A stretch of DNA of 64,000 nucleotides. It comes from Heyndrickxia sporothermodurans (GTDB lineage: Bacteria; Bacillota; Bacilli; Bacillales; Bacillaceae_C). The stretch covers positions 62,001-126,000 of the forward strand of contig CP066701.1 of NCBI GenBank assembly GCA_016756695.1. Direction: 5' to 3'. This document shows positions 37,765-47,082 of this stretch, one piece after another (the stretch's first letter is position 1; every line of letters begins with the position of its first letter). The notes under the pieces are model-generated. The model worked only from the letters and a program-made list of their open reading frames with translations. It did not search any database and was not told the origin of the DNA. The position numbers were made by a program, and so were the translations under genes.

Positions 37765-37797
37765 TGAAAAAGAACCAGATCTTTAAGAACTGGTTCC
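37765..37797 (-). terminator. Terminator-like hairpin downstream of the wrbA-like gene
   Basis: GAACCAG pairs with CTGGTTC around an 11-base loop, followed on the minus strand by TTCTTTTTC. Confidence 0.55.
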
Positions 37798-37997
37798 AAG
37801 TTTTTACGTGGATGAGCAAGGCGCTTTCGCTTTTCTATTTGTCTAGCTCCAGCGCCTATCGACTAGAAAACTTCAGGACTTTTCCCTACGATAAGTCAAC
37901 ATCGATTCGCATTGCAGGCTCATCGTGTTTCCTTTATCTCAGTCAAAGTCCTTCCAGTTTTTACGTCGATGAGCAAGGCGCTTTCGCTTTTCTATTT
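37798..37997. repeat. Direct repeat pair with GC-rich interspersed motif
   Basis: A ~42-bp sequence ending GGCGCTTTCGCTTTTCTATT occurs twice in the same orientation (37798-37840 and 37956-37997), with a related GC-rich spacer between. The second copy overlaps the wrbA-like stop codon. The core is shared, in reverse, with 9537-9562. Together with the hairpins this fills 37607-37995; no gene is visible there. Confidence 0.75.
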
Positions 37998-38599
37998 ATT
38001 GTAATCCTGCTTTCACCCATTCAGCTACTTGAACCGTACGTTTTGCTTGATGTTTTACTGCTGCTTCTGCATCTTCAACGATTCCTTGATCTGTTACGGT
38101 AACAGTTGTTCCGTAAGGATTTCCGCCTGCTGCGTAAATGGATTGATCAGTATAACCAGGTGCTGCAATAATTGCTCCCCAGTGCATCATTGAAGTGTAA
38201 ATAGTATGGATCGTTTGTTCTTGTCCACCATGTGCATTTCCCGCAGATGCCATTGCACTTACTACTTTATTAGCTGTTTTCCCTTGTGCCCAAAAGCCGC
38301 CTAATGTATCTAAAAATTGCTTCATTTGTGAAGGGATATTACCAAATCGTGTAGGTGCATTGAAAATAATTGCATCTGCCCATTCAATATCGTTTGCCGT
38401 TACTACATCAACATTTTGAGTTTCATCGACATGTTTTTTCCAAGCTGGGTTTGATTCAATTGCTGCCGCAGGAGCTAATTCTTCTACTTTCAAAACTTTC
38501 ACTTCTGCTCCCGCTTCTTTCGCAGCAGCTTCTGCCCATTTTGCCATCTGGTAGTTCGTACCAGTTGAACTATACGATTGCTAAATTAACTTTAGTCAT
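37996..38599 (-). pseudogene. wrbA: WrbA-type NAD(P)H:quinone oxidoreductase, frameshifted near the start
   Basis: The flavodoxin-fold protein is readable from the internal ATG 38547 (183 residues, MAKWAEAAAKEAGAEV onward, including FNAPTRFGNIPSQMKQFLD and GSGN-like loops). The expected start is ATG 38599, with AAAGGAG upstream, reading MTKVNLAIV and then TAG. The frames differ by one. Restoring 5 nt after the ninth codon gives a run ending SSTGTNYQ, the normal FMN phosphate loop. So a 5-base deletion, within a TA-rich stretch, has broken the gene. The remaining ORF lacks the first strand and FMN loop and has no ribosome site. Confidence 0.85.
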
Positions 38600-38934
38600 A
38601 ATGATTTCTCCTTTTTTGTAATAACATTAGAAGTTGTTAATGGATTTCATTTAAAGCGAACAATTTTAATATGCTCAAAACTAAATAAGTTAATTCTTAT
38701 TTCAGTTCGAAAACTTTGAATCAGAAAATCTCAACTTCGAGATAAAATATAAATAATTTTAGGATTTTTGTCAAACAATAAAGATTAACTTTAAATTAAT
38801 CATTTTATAATGTGAAAAATTAATGACAGTATGAAAGCGTATTCGCAAAAAATTTCGACATATTTCTTTAATCTTTTGTGAAAATCATATAAAATAAATA
38901 CGTTTGATAATACAAAGCTTTTAGGAGGCTCTTT
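38600..38934. other. AT-rich intergenic region, divergent promoters
   Basis: No gene is visible. It separates the wrbA-like pseudogene from the DUF47-pit operon and must hold both promoters. TATAAT occurs near 38806, but no convincing -35 partner was found. Confidence 0.5.
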
Positions 38935-39555
38935 ATGGTATTTAAAAACAAAAAAGACAAATTCGCTGTGCTGTTAGGGAATATTTCGACAAATTTAAGA
39001 GAAAGCATGAATTATTTTGCAGATTATAAAATAAATAATTCGGATGATTTAAAAGTTTTTGCTCAGAAAATGAAAGAATATGAAACACAAGGAGATACAT
39101 ATGTACATCAAATGATATTGGAGTTGAATGATACCTTTATCACTCCGATTGAAAGAGAGGATTTATTAACGTTAACGAATAGCCTCGATGATATTCTTGA
39201 TGGCTTAGAACATTGCGCATATATTTTTGAAGTATATCATATAACCGCGGCGGACAGTTATATGTATAAATTTGTCGATGCAATTAAAAATTGTACGGTT
39301 GAAATTGATAAAGCAATTGATCTAATGTTTCACAAAAAGCTTCCAAGTATGCGACCACACGCAATTAAAATTAAAGAATACGAATCCATGTGTGATGACG
39401 TTTTAAGGGAATCCATCAAGGAGCTATTCAAAAATGAAAAGGATCCTATCCGTTTAATTAAATATAAAGAGGTATATGAGGACCTTGAAGAAATCGCTGA
39501 TTATTGTCAAAGTGTTGCAAACATTTTAGAAACTATAATAATGAAGAACGCATAA
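38935..39555 (+). CDS. DUF47/PhoU-like accessory protein of phosphate transport
   Basis: This 206-residue all-helical protein has the DUF47 pattern: EYETQGDTYVHQMILELNDTFITPIEREDLLTL near 44-76 and YESMCDDVLRESIKELF further on, with repeated E/DxxxD metal sites as in PhoU. In Bacillus and other bacteria it is encoded just before a Pit transporter and is thought to regulate it. The pit gene starts 11 bases after the stop. ATG after TAGGAGG. Confidence 0.9.
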   Translation: MVFKNKKDKFAVLLGNISTNLRESMNYFADYKINNSDDLKVFAQKMKEYETQGDTYVHQMILELNDTFITPIEREDLLTLTNSLDDILDGLEHCAYIFEVYHITAADSYMYKFVDAIKNCTVEIDKAIDLMFHKKLPSMRPHAIKIKEYESMCDDVLRESIKELFKNEKDPIRLIKYKEVYEDLEEIADYCQSVANILETIIMKNA

Positions 39556-39566
39556 GGAGTCTTTTT

Positions 39567-40571
39567 ATGGATAGTGTATTAATAATTACCATACTCATCG
39601 TTGTTTGCGCGCTGGCTTTTGATTTTATTAATGGGTTTCATGATACAGCAAATGCGATTGCTACGGCTGTTTCGACGAAAGCTTTAAAACCTAGACATGC
39701 AATTATACTAGCAGCTTGTATGAATTTTTTAGGCGCAATGACGTTTACAGGTGTTGCCAAAACCATCACAAAAGATATCGTTGATCCTTTTACACTTCCT
39801 AATGGATCAATCGTTATTCTATCAGCCTTAATTTCAGCCATTGCTTGGAATTTAATTACTTGGTATTTCGGTATTCCGAGTAGTTCCTCACACGCAATTA
39901 TTGGCTCTATTGCAGGTGCTGCTATTGCAGCGGCAGGATTTGCTTCATTAAACTATAAAGGCTTTATTAAAATTATTGAAGCACTGCTTTTATCACCAGT
40001 TATCGCGTTTGCTATCGGATTTATAGTTTATAGTATTTTTAAAGTCGTTTTTAAAAACTTCAATTTAACGAAAACGAATAAAAGTTTTCGTCTAATACAA
40101 ATTTTCACTGCCGCCCTTCAGTCCTATACACATGGTACGAATGATGCGCAAAAGGCTATGGGTATTATTACGATGGCATTAATTTCAAATGGATATTTGA
40201 CTGCGGCTAATGCAGATGTTCCATTATGGGTTCAAGCGTCCTGTGCCACTGCAATGGGTCTTGGTACATCCATTGGCGGGTGGAAAATTATTAAAACCGT
40301 TGGTGGAAAAATCATGAAAATTCGCCCTATTAATGGGGTTGCAGCGGATTTAAGTTCAGCGCTGATTATTTTCGGTGCGACCTATATTCATTTACCAGTA
40401 AGTACAACACATGTCATCTCTTCCTCCATCTTAGGTGTTGGATCATCACATCGAATTAAAGGAGTAAAATGGGATACTGCCCAAAGGATGATTATTACTT
40501 GGGTAATCACATTACCTATATCTGCTTTATTAGCTGGATTAATTTATTTACTTTTAAACAGTATATTATAA
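39567..40571 (+). CDS. pit: Low-affinity inorganic phosphate transporter, PiT family
   Basis: This 334-residue membrane protein has duplicated PiT signatures: FDFINGFHDTANAIATAVSTKAL near the N-terminus and SYTHGTNDAQKAMGIITMAL in the second half. It imports metal-phosphate with protons. ATG 39567 follows AAGGAG and is preferred over the upstream reading that overlaps the DUF47 gene. Confidence 0.94.
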   Translation: MDSVLIITILIVVCALAFDFINGFHDTANAIATAVSTKALKPRHAIILAACMNFLGAMTFTGVAKTITKDIVDPFTLPNGSIVILSALISAIAWNLITWYFGIPSSSSHAIIGSIAGAAIAAAGFASLNYKGFIKIIEALLLSPVIAFAIGFIVYSIFKVVFKNFNLTKTNKSFRLIQIFTAALQSYTHGTNDAQKAMGIITMALISNGYLTAANADVPLWVQASCATAMGLGTSIGGWKIIKTVGGKIMKIRPINGVAADLSSALIIFGATYIHLPVSTTHVISSSILGVGSSHRIKGVKWDTAQRMIITWVITLPISALLAGLIYLLLNSIL

Positions 40572-40583
40572 TTTTTTAAAATG

Positions 40584-40620
40584 AAAAAGCAACGAAAAAT
40601 AATTTCGGTGCTTTTTTCTT
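40584..40620 (+). terminator. Terminator of the DUF47-pit operon
   Basis: An imperfect stem, AAAAAGCAACGAAA with TTTCGGTGCTTTTTT, ends in a T run. Confidence 0.75.
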
Positions 40621-40710
40621 TCTGTATAGTAAATTTCCCATAAAAGAATCTATGAGTATTTATCATTAATTGGTAAAACTAAAATAATCCACGTTAAAAA
40701 TAAAAATTTA

Positions 40711-40768
40711 TTGCCAAAGTTTTAAAAAACGAATAATATATTATTTGTGACAAAAATTGTTCGTGTTT
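40711..40768 (+). promoter_or_regulatory. Sigma-A promoter overlapped by inverted PurR boxes
   Basis: TTGCCA (40711-40716) and TAATAT (40734-40739) are 17 bases apart. Two PurR-box-like sequences in inverted orientation, with CGAA at 40730-40733 and TTCG at 40760-40763 (26 bases between), lie over the -10 region and the start of the transcript. Form and spacing are close to Bacillus subtilis PurR operators, which fits a purine permease gene. Confidence 0.6.
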
Positions 40769-40782
40769 CGGAGGAAAACTTT

Positions 40783-42090
40783 ATGCTTAAGCTTTTTAAA
40801 TTAAAAGAAAACGGCACAAATGTTAAAACAGAACTTATTGCCGGTTTAACTACATTTTTAACGATGGTATATATTGTGGTCGTCAATCCTGTGATTCTTA
40901 AAGATGCAGGTGTACCATTTGATCAAGTCTTTATGGCAACGATTATTGCCGCTGTTATCGGGACTTTATGGATGGCACTGTTCGCAAACTATCCAATTGC
41001 GATTGCTCCTGGAATGGGACTGAACGCCTATTTTGCTTATTCAGTCGTTGGTTCTCATGGAAATATTGATTATGTTACGGCATTTTCAGCCGTTTTTGTA
41101 GCAGGAATTGTTTTCATTATTTTATCAATTACACCATTTCGAAGTAAATTAATTGAAGCCATTCCCGAAAATTTAAAACACGGTATTACCGCAGGTATCG
41201 GTTTATTTATTGCTTTTATCGGATTAAGACAGACCGGTGTCATCACAGCTAGTAAGGAAAATTTAGTTCAGCTTGGTGATCTTCACAATCCTCTAACAAT
41301 ACTAGCTTTAGTTGGACTTGCCATTACATTAATTTTGATGGCACGCAATATTCACGGTGCATTATTTATCGGTATGATTATCACTGCAATTATTGCCTTG
41401 TTCACAGGTCAATTGTCCTTTGATAAAGGATTTGTTGGGATGCCGCATTTTCCCGAGTTTATTATTCATAATCCGATCACTGCCTTTAGCGATGTGATTC
41501 ATCATAGTTTATATGCTGTTGTATTTTCCTTTTTACTCGTTACCATATTTGATACAACTGGAACGATGGTTGGAGTCGCTGAACAGGCCGGATTAATGAA
41601 AGGTAAAACGATGCCACGGGCACGAGAGGCGTTGTTATCAGACTCTATTGCAACGACCATTGGTGCTATCTTCGGAACAAGCCCAACGAGTGCATTTGTT
41701 GAATCAACATCTGGAGTTGCTGCTGGAGGAAGAACAGGATTAACAACAGTTACCGTTGCTGTACTCTTTATCATTTCTTCATTCTTTGGCCCATTAGTAA
41801 GTGCTGTATCCGGCCTTTCCGCCATCACTGCTCCCGCTTTAATTATTGTAGGTAGTATGATGATTGGCAGTGTTTCGCATATTAATTGGTCTGAACTTGA
41901 TGAAGCCTTTCCTGCATTTATTATTATTTTGAGTATGCCGTTAACTTCCAGTATTGCCACAGGAATTGCATTTGGATTTATTTCTTATCCGATATTGAAA
42001 GTTGTGCGAGGAAAATGGCGTGAAGTTCACCCACTCGTTTATTTATTTGCCGTATTATTTTTCTTACAACTCGCATTTATACCTCATTGA
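40783..42090 (+). CDS. NCS2-family purine permease (PbuG/PbuO-like)
   Basis: This 435-residue protein has about 12-14 helices. It shows family features such as ELIAGLTTFLTMVYIVVVNP at the start, GMGLNAYFAY, and GTSPTSAFVESTSGVAAGGRTGL. Members of this subgroup (AzgA/PbuG) import adenine, guanine or hypoxanthine with protons. ATG 40783 follows CGGAGGAAAAC; the ORF start at 40747 has no ribosome site. PurR control is inferred from the operator-like boxes upstream. Confidence 0.92.
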   Translation: MLKLFKLKENGTNVKTELIAGLTTFLTMVYIVVVNPVILKDAGVPFDQVFMATIIAAVIGTLWMALFANYPIAIAPGMGLNAYFAYSVVGSHGNIDYVTAFSAVFVAGIVFIILSITPFRSKLIEAIPENLKHGITAGIGLFIAFIGLRQTGVITASKENLVQLGDLHNPLTILALVGLAITLILMARNIHGALFIGMIITAIIALFTGQLSFDKGFVGMPHFPEFIIHNPITAFSDVIHHSLYAVVFSFLLVTIFDTTGTMVGVAEQAGLMKGKTMPRAREALLSDSIATTIGAIFGTSPTSAFVESTSGVAAGGRTGLTTVTVAVLFIISSFFGPLVSAVSGLSAITAPALIIVGSMMIGSVSHINWSELDEAFPAFIIILSMPLTSSIATGIAFGFISYPILKVVRGKWREVHPLVYLFAVLFFLQLAFIPH

Positions 42091-42092
42091 TT

Positions 42093-42126
42093 TCGGAATC
42101 GGCATTGAGCCGGTTCCTTTTTTTTA
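42093..42126 (+). terminator. Terminator of the purine permease gene
   Basis: GGAATCGGC pairs with GCCGGTTCC around a 5-base loop, followed by eight T. Confidence 0.85.
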
Positions 42127-42160
42127 AAACAAAATCATAGACTTTGATACAGATTTAGAA

Positions 42161-42244
42161 ACCGATCAAATTTGCGGGGAGACCGATCAAAATTTCTGGC
42201 ACACCCATCAAATTTTTGCTTGAACCAATCATAATAAGAGTAAT
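42161..42244. repeat. Four 21-bp imperfect tandem repeats
   Basis: Units start at 42161, 42182, 42203 and 42224. Each begins ACCNATCA (ACCGATCAAA, ACCGATCAAA, ACCCATCAAA, ACCAATCATA). The period of 21 is exact, and the units diverge progressively. They lie between two convergent terminators. Confidence 0.75.
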
Positions 42245-42262
42245 AGGCTGCGTATTGCCATG

Positions 42263-42296
42263 AAAAAACGCCTACACCACAACTGGCGTAGACGTT
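42263..42296 (-). terminator. Terminator of the qox operon
   Basis: AACGCCTAC pairs imperfectly with GCGTAGACGTT around a loop of about 10 bases; a T run follows on the minus strand. Confidence 0.75.
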
Positions 42297-42303
42297 ACAA
42301 TGA

Positions 42304-42591
42304 TTAATTATGCATTACCCATATCGATCCTAATACAATCGTAAGGGCGATGATAATACTGTAAATGATATTTCCAATTTGTACGACCGAATTATCGCTT
42401 TCTTTAATATGCATAAACATGAATAACTGCATGCCTGCTTGTAAGAATGCTAGAATACCGATAATTGACATAATAGTTGGTCTTGGAAGATTCGTGTGCA
42501 GAGCAACAAACATGGCTGCAATCGTCATCACTAATGATAGAAAGAAACCAACGATGTGCCCAATTGGATATTTCGAATGATGTTGTTCCAT
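42304..42591 (-). CDS. qoxD: Cytochrome aa3 quinol oxidase subunit IV
   Basis: This 95-residue, three-helix small subunit has the QoxD segments HIVGFFLSLVMTIAAMFVAL and MQLFMFMHIKESDN. It stabilises the oxidase complex. ATG 42591 overlaps the qoxC stop (TAATG) and has AGGAGGG upstream inside qoxC. It is the last gene of the operon. Confidence 0.93.
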   Translation of the reverse strand: MEQHHSKYPIGHIVGFFLSLVMTIAAMFVALHTNLPRPTIMSIIGILAFLQAGMQLFMFMHIKESDNSVVQIGNIIYSIIIALTIVLGSIWVMHN

Positions 42592-43199
42592 TACTGAATC
42601 AACCCTCCTAAATAAACGAACGTAAAGATAAAGATCCATACAACATCAAGGAAATGCCAGTAAAGACTGATGATGAAAAATTTTCTTGATGTTACAGGTG
42701 TTAATCCTCTTTTTACTAATTGGATAATCAACAGAATGCCCCATAAAATACCCATCGAAACGTGCAAGCCATGTGTTCCTAGTAAAACGAAGAACCCAGA
42801 TAAGAATCCACTTGTTTGTAATGTTGCTCCGTCATGTACATAATCGACAAACTCATGAAGCTCAAAATAGATAAAGCCTGCACCTAATAATAAAGTAATG
42901 ATAAACCATAGTAACAAGCCTTTTTTATTATTATTTCTCATTGAAAAAATCGCAAGACCACATGTGAAACTACTAACTAAAAGGAGAATAGTTTCTGTCA
43001 TTACATCTTTAATTTTAAACAACTCTAATTGATCAGGTCCTCCAGCTGTTGAACCAGAAAGAACAAAATAGGTAGCGAAGAGAGTCGCGAAAAGCGCGAT
43101 CTCTGCACCCAAGAAAATCCAGAAGCCAAATATATTTAATCTGCTTTGCTCAGATTGATATTCTAACGGTAAAGATGTGTCTAAATGTTCACTCATCAT
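42591..43199 (-). CDS. qoxC: Cytochrome aa3 quinol oxidase subunit III
   Basis: This 202-residue, five-helix protein is a typical COX3-like small-form subunit, with [22 protein letters not shown] near the start and [14 protein letters not shown] in the middle. It overlaps the qoxB stop by the ATGA arrangement; the second Met (43196) is an alternative start. Confidence 0.94.
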   Translation of the reverse strand: MMSEHLDTSLPLEYQSEQSRLNIFGFWIFLGAEIALFATLFATYFVLSGSTAGGPDQLELFKIKDVMTETILLLVSSFTCGLAIFSMRNNNKKGLLLWFIITLLLGAGFIYFELHEFVDYVHDGATLQTSGFLSGFFVLLGTHGLHVSMGILWGILLIIQLVKRGLTPVTSRKFFIISLYWHFLDVVWIFIFTFVYLGGLIQ

Positions 43200-45139
43200 C
43201 TTTCACCCCTTGCTGCAAGTTCTGTACTTAATACTTCATCTACCTCAACATGGTAGCCTTCATCTTTGTCAAATGAACGCCATGCTAGACAGCCAAGGAT
43301 AATAATTAATCCAATGATTGCCATCCACCACCATGAGAAGACAAGTCCGAATCCTCCGATACCAAAGCCAACAGCTGAAATAAATGGCATAGCTGTATTG
43401 TTTGGCATATGGATTGGTTTCACATCTTCCTTATTAAAGCGAGGAGTTTTATTTTGTTTCATATTCCAATAAGCATCTACATCATCAACTACAGGTGCTA
43501 CTGCAAAATTGTAATGTGGAACTGGAGTTGGTGTTGACCATTCTAATGTGCGGCCATCCCAAGGATCACCTGTAACATCACGTTCACCTTTTTTCAGACT
43601 GTAGAGAATGTTCCATACTAAGACTAGGAAGCCGATACCCATTAAGACACCACCGATTGTTGAAACGAGATTTAATCCGTTCCAGCCAAGACCATCTTGG
43701 TATGTGTACATACGGCGAGTCATTCCTTTTAAACCAAGAACAAATTGCGGCAAGAAACATACGTTAAAGCCGACCATCCAGAACCAAAATGTAATTTTCC
43801 CAAGTTTTTCATTTAGCATATGCCCAAACATTTTTGGATACCAATAATGTAAACCTGCGAAACAAGCAAAGGCTACACCCGGAATTAATGTGTAATGGAA
43901 GTGAGCGATTAAGAAATAACTATTATGATATTGATAATCCGCTGCTGCCATCGCTAACATTACTCCCGTTACCCCACCAATTAAAAAGTTAGGGATGAAT
44001 GCTAGTGACCAAAGCATCGCAGTCGTTAGTTTTAGTTTTCCTTTATACATCGTAAAGAGCCAGTTAAATAATTTCACACCTGTCGGAATTGCAATCAGCA
44101 TCGTTGAAATCGAGAAGAATGAGTTCACGGCCGCAGAGTTCCCCATCGTAAAGAAGTGATGCACCCATGTGAAATAACTAAATAGCGCAATAGCTAACAT
44201 TGAAAAGACCATTGATTTATATCCAAATAATCGTTTCTTCGCAAATGTACTGATAATTTCTGAATAAATACCTAAAGAAGGTAATAACACAATATATACT
44301 TCTGGATGTCCCCATATCCAGAACAGATTACTCCAAAGCATTGGCATACCGCCTGATGCCATCGTAAAGAAATGAGAGCCAAATAGACGGTCAAAAGTCA
44401 TTAAAGCTAAAGCAACTGTTAATACAGGGAAAGCAAAGATAATAATGATACACATAATTAATACGGACCATACGAACATTGGCATCTTCATTAATGACAT
44501 ACCTTTTGCTCTCATCTTAAGAATCGTCACTAAGAAGTTAATACCCGTAATAAGTGTACCGATCCCCGCAATTTGCAACGCAACTGCATAATAGTTATTT
44601 CCAACTCCAGGACTAAATTCAGTACCCGCTAATGGAAAATAGGAAGTCCATCCTGCAGTAGGTGATCCACCAATAATAAAGGAAATATTAAAGAGTGCAC
44701 ACCCGGCAGCAAACGTCCAAAAACTGAATGCATTAAGCATCGGATAAGCAACATCACGTGCTCCAATTTGAAGTGGAACAGCAATATTTATTAACCCCAT
44801 TAAAAATGGCATTGCCATAAATAAAATCATAATCGTACCATGTGTTGTAAAAATACCATCATAGTGATTCGCATCTAATAATTTTAAGTTCGGTGCCGTC
44901 AGTTGTGCACGCATCATCAATGCATCAACACCACCACGGAAAAGCATTAATACTGCGACTAATACATACATAACACCGATCTTTTTATGATCGACAGTTG
45001 TCAACCAGTTTTGCCAAAGCCATTTCCATTTTTTAAAGTAAGTTAAGAAAAAAACGATAGCGATCATCGCAAGGGCGATTCCTGCTTCTGTTACATATAT
45101 AATCGGCTCGCCGGTGACGAAAAATTCATCAAGCTTCAT
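43196..45139 (-). CDS. qoxB: Cytochrome aa3 quinol oxidase subunit I
   Basis: This 647-residue haem-copper oxidase catalytic subunit has the family His ligands in [34 protein letters not shown] (CuB and the Tyr crosslink region), WVHHFFTMG and [15 protein letters not shown]. It reduces O2 with menaquinol and pumps protons. ATG 45139 follows GGAGGAGAACAGG; the TTG start at 45154 is within that site. Confidence 0.96.
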   Translation of the reverse strand: MKLDEFFVTGEPIIYVTEAGIALAMIAIVFFLTYFKKWKWLWQNWLTTVDHKKIGVMYVLVAVLMLFRGGVDALMMRAQLTAPNLKLLDANHYDGIFTTHGTIMILFMAMPFLMGLINIAVPLQIGARDVAYPMLNAFSFWTFAAGCALFNISFIIGGSPTAGWTSYFPLAGTEFSPGVGNNYYAVALQIAGIGTLITGINFLVTILKMRAKGMSLMKMPMFVWSVLIMCIIIIFAFPVLTVALALMTFDRLFGSHFFTMASGGMPMLWSNLFWIWGHPEVYIVLLPSLGIYSEIISTFAKKRLFGYKSMVFSMLAIALFSYFTWVHHFFTMGNSAAVNSFFSISTMLIAIPTGVKLFNWLFTMYKGKLKLTTAMLWSLAFIPNFLIGGVTGVMLAMAAADYQYHNSYFLIAHFHYTLIPGVAFACFAGLHYWYPKMFGHMLNEKLGKITFWFWMVGFNVCFLPQFVLGLKGMTRRMYTYQDGLGWNGLNLVSTIGGVLMGIGFLVLVWNILYSLKKGERDVTGDPWDGRTLEWSTPTPVPHYNFAVAPVVDDVDAYWNMKQNKTPRFNKEDVKPIHMPNNTAMPFISAVGFGIGGFGLVFSWWWMAIIGLIIILGCLAWRSFDKDEGYHVEVDEVLSTELAARGER

Positions 45140-45159
45140 CCTGTTCTCCTCCAATCTTT

Positions 45160-46098
45160 TTAGTGTTGATGTTCTGACATGTCCATGTTCATATCCATGT
45201 CCATACCATCCATTTTATGTTGTTTTTGATTGGTTTCTTGTTTCTTCATCACACCATGTTGATGTGGTGCTTTCACCCATGGTAAATGTGTACCTGTATA
45301 AGTCATTCGTCCAACTACACCAGGTTTTAATATCTTGTTATAATCAGCTTTTGTTAATTTTGGTGCTGTTTTCTTTACGTCTTTCACCCATTTATCGAAA
45401 TCTTCCTGCGTTTGGGAAAGAACTTCGAAATCCATATGGGCAAAACCTTCACCATTAAAATTAGCATTTCTTCCTAAATAGGATCCCGGTTTATCTGCAA
45501 GTAATATTAGTTCCATTGAATGATTGGGCATCGTATATTTTTGACCGCCTAATTCAGGTATCCAAAATGATGCCATCGTTCCTGCAGATGTTAATTGGAA
45601 TTTAACTGGAGTACCTTTAGGAATATTCACATAGTTCACTGTTTCAATCCCTTGTTCTGGATAACTAAAAATCCATTTCCAATCTGCAGAAGTCACATTA
45701 ATCGTAATTGGCTTCTTATCCTCATAGCCTTTTGGTATATCTTCTAACGCATAGTTTGCTTTAATGGTAGGAATGGCAACAGCTATAATGATGACAATTG
45801 GAATTGCCGTCCAAATAATTTCAAGCCATTTATTACCATGTTGATCAGGTGGGATATAATCCGCCGCTAAGCGTTTTTCACGATATTTGAATATCATAAA
45901 AATAAATAATCCCAAAACAACAACTAAAATAATCATCATTAACCAAAATGAATACACGATTAAATCATATTGCTTTTGCGCAACAGGGCCTTGTGGATTT
46001 AAGACAGCTATTTTGCTAGTGTCACAGCCACTCAAAAGAAATATTGATGAAAGCAGCATCAACACTGTTATTTTCCATGGGATATGTTTCTTTTTCAC
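45160..46098 (-). CDS. qoxA: Cytochrome aa3 quinol oxidase subunit II
   Basis: This 312-residue lipoprotein (lipobox LSGC, Cys about 25) has two transmembrane helices and an external cupredoxin domain. The CuA cysteine ligands of cytochrome c oxidases are absent, as expected for a quinol oxidase. The C-terminus is a Met/Asp/His-rich tail of about 30 residues. The GTG start follows AAGGAGAGAG. It is the first gene of qoxABCD. Confidence 0.94.
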   Translation of the reverse strand: MKKKHIPWKITVLMLLSSIFLLSGCDTSKIAVLNPQGPVAQKQYDLIVYSFWLMMIILVVVLGLFIFMIFKYREKRLAADYIPPDQHGNKWLEIIWTAIPIVIIIAVAIPTIKANYALEDIPKGYEDKKPITINVTSADWKWIFSYPEQGIETVNYVNIPKGTPVKFQLTSAGTMASFWIPELGGQKYTMPNHSMELILLADKPGSYLGRNANFNGEGFAHMDFEVLSQTQEDFDKWVKDVKKTAPKLTKADYNKILKPGVVGRMTYTGTHLPWVKAPHQHGVMKKQETNQKQHKMDGMDMDMNMDMSEHQH

Positions 46099-46439
46099 AC
46101 TTTCTCTCTCCTTCCCAATCTACGAAGTATGTATCATCTTTCACAAGTAAAAGAAAATATCATCATTTATTTTTTTAAATTTGTTCTGATAAATTGTACT
46201 GCAATTTTATCCTTTTGTGCACATCTTCACAATCTCGACAATTTAAATTCATAAATACGTGAATGAATTTCATAATTCTTAGCCCTTGTGTATCAAGGGG
46301 TTTAAGAGATAAAAAAAGAAGTACCTCCCCAAATCTTGTATAATGGTAGTTGACCAGTAAGCCCCCATTCAAACAACGCATATAAATGATCAGCACCCCT
46401 TAGTACAATAATCGTATCAATTAAGGAGGTGCTTTTCCT

Positions 46440-46631
46440 ATGTCACAACAAAAACTAACAATCGTCCCCGTTTCAATACAACCAGAAAAAAATATTATAA
46501 CATCCACAACTTCGAAAGATCCTTCAAATAGCTTTTGCACAATCAAAATTGAAGCTGCTGAAATTTCCTTCTTCAACGGCGTAGATGAGCACATCATCCA
46601 AACGGTCATGAGGGAGTTGAAAAATCTATGA
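46440..46631 (+). CDS. tnpA: IS66 accessory protein TnpA
   Basis: This 63-residue protein is the first ORF of the IS66 element and ends in the typical MRELKNL. It overlaps the tnpB start by 4 bases (ATGA). The ATG follows AAGGAGGTGC. Its role in transposition is known for the family but not mechanistically clear. It is intact although the two downstream ORFs are broken. Confidence 0.75.
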   Translation: MSQQKLTIVPVSIQPEKNIITSTTSKDPSNSFCTIKIEAAEISFFNGVDEHIIQTVMRELKNL

Positions 46632-46980
46632 AACATGATTATACCAGTGTAAAAAACATTTATATTATTTGCGGTAAAACAGATATGAGGAAGGGAATTG
46701 ATGGATTAGCAACGCTAATTCAAGATTCTTTCGAACTTGATCCATATGGAGATTCTATTTTCCTTTTCTCTGGTTGGAGTAAAGACCGTTATAAATGTTT
46801 ATATTTTGATGGCGATGGTTTCGCCATGCTTTATAAGCGACTAGATGGAGGAAAACTTCAATGGTAAAAGATGAAAATGAAGTACGTAAACTTTCGCAAC
46901 AGGAGGTTCGCTGGTTGTTAGAAGGGTTGTCCATTCAGCAACCAAAGGCCATTCAAAAATCACAAAAAGGAGTATTCTAA
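46628..46980 (+). pseudogene. tnpB: IS66 accessory protein TnpB, frameshifted
   Basis: The first 79 codons are typical (IICGKTDMRKGIDGLATL, then CLYFDGDGFAMLYKRLDGG), then a stop follows QW. The expected continuation KDENEVRKLSQQEVRWLLEG appears in another frame to a stop at 46980. One base is missing near 46863. Confidence 0.85.
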
Positions 46981-47082
46981 ACAAGCTAGAAATGTTGGTT
47001 TATAGCCATTTTCAACTTCGCTTTCTACGTTAAAAATGTTATAATATAACTAACTTATGGTGAACGAAAAGTGGTGAAATAA

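Noticed and set aside
37730-37997. CRISPR array or small RNA from the repeated segments
   Set aside because: Only two related units with a long, partly similar spacer. No regular spacing or cas genes.
42161-42244. CRISPR-like array
   Set aside because: The 21-bp units are contiguous with no unique spacers.
46175-46396. Minus-strand ORF of 73 codons at the left edge of the nested IS region
   Set aside because: It spans the junction of the outer IS and the IS66 end, has no ribosome site and no recognisable sequence.
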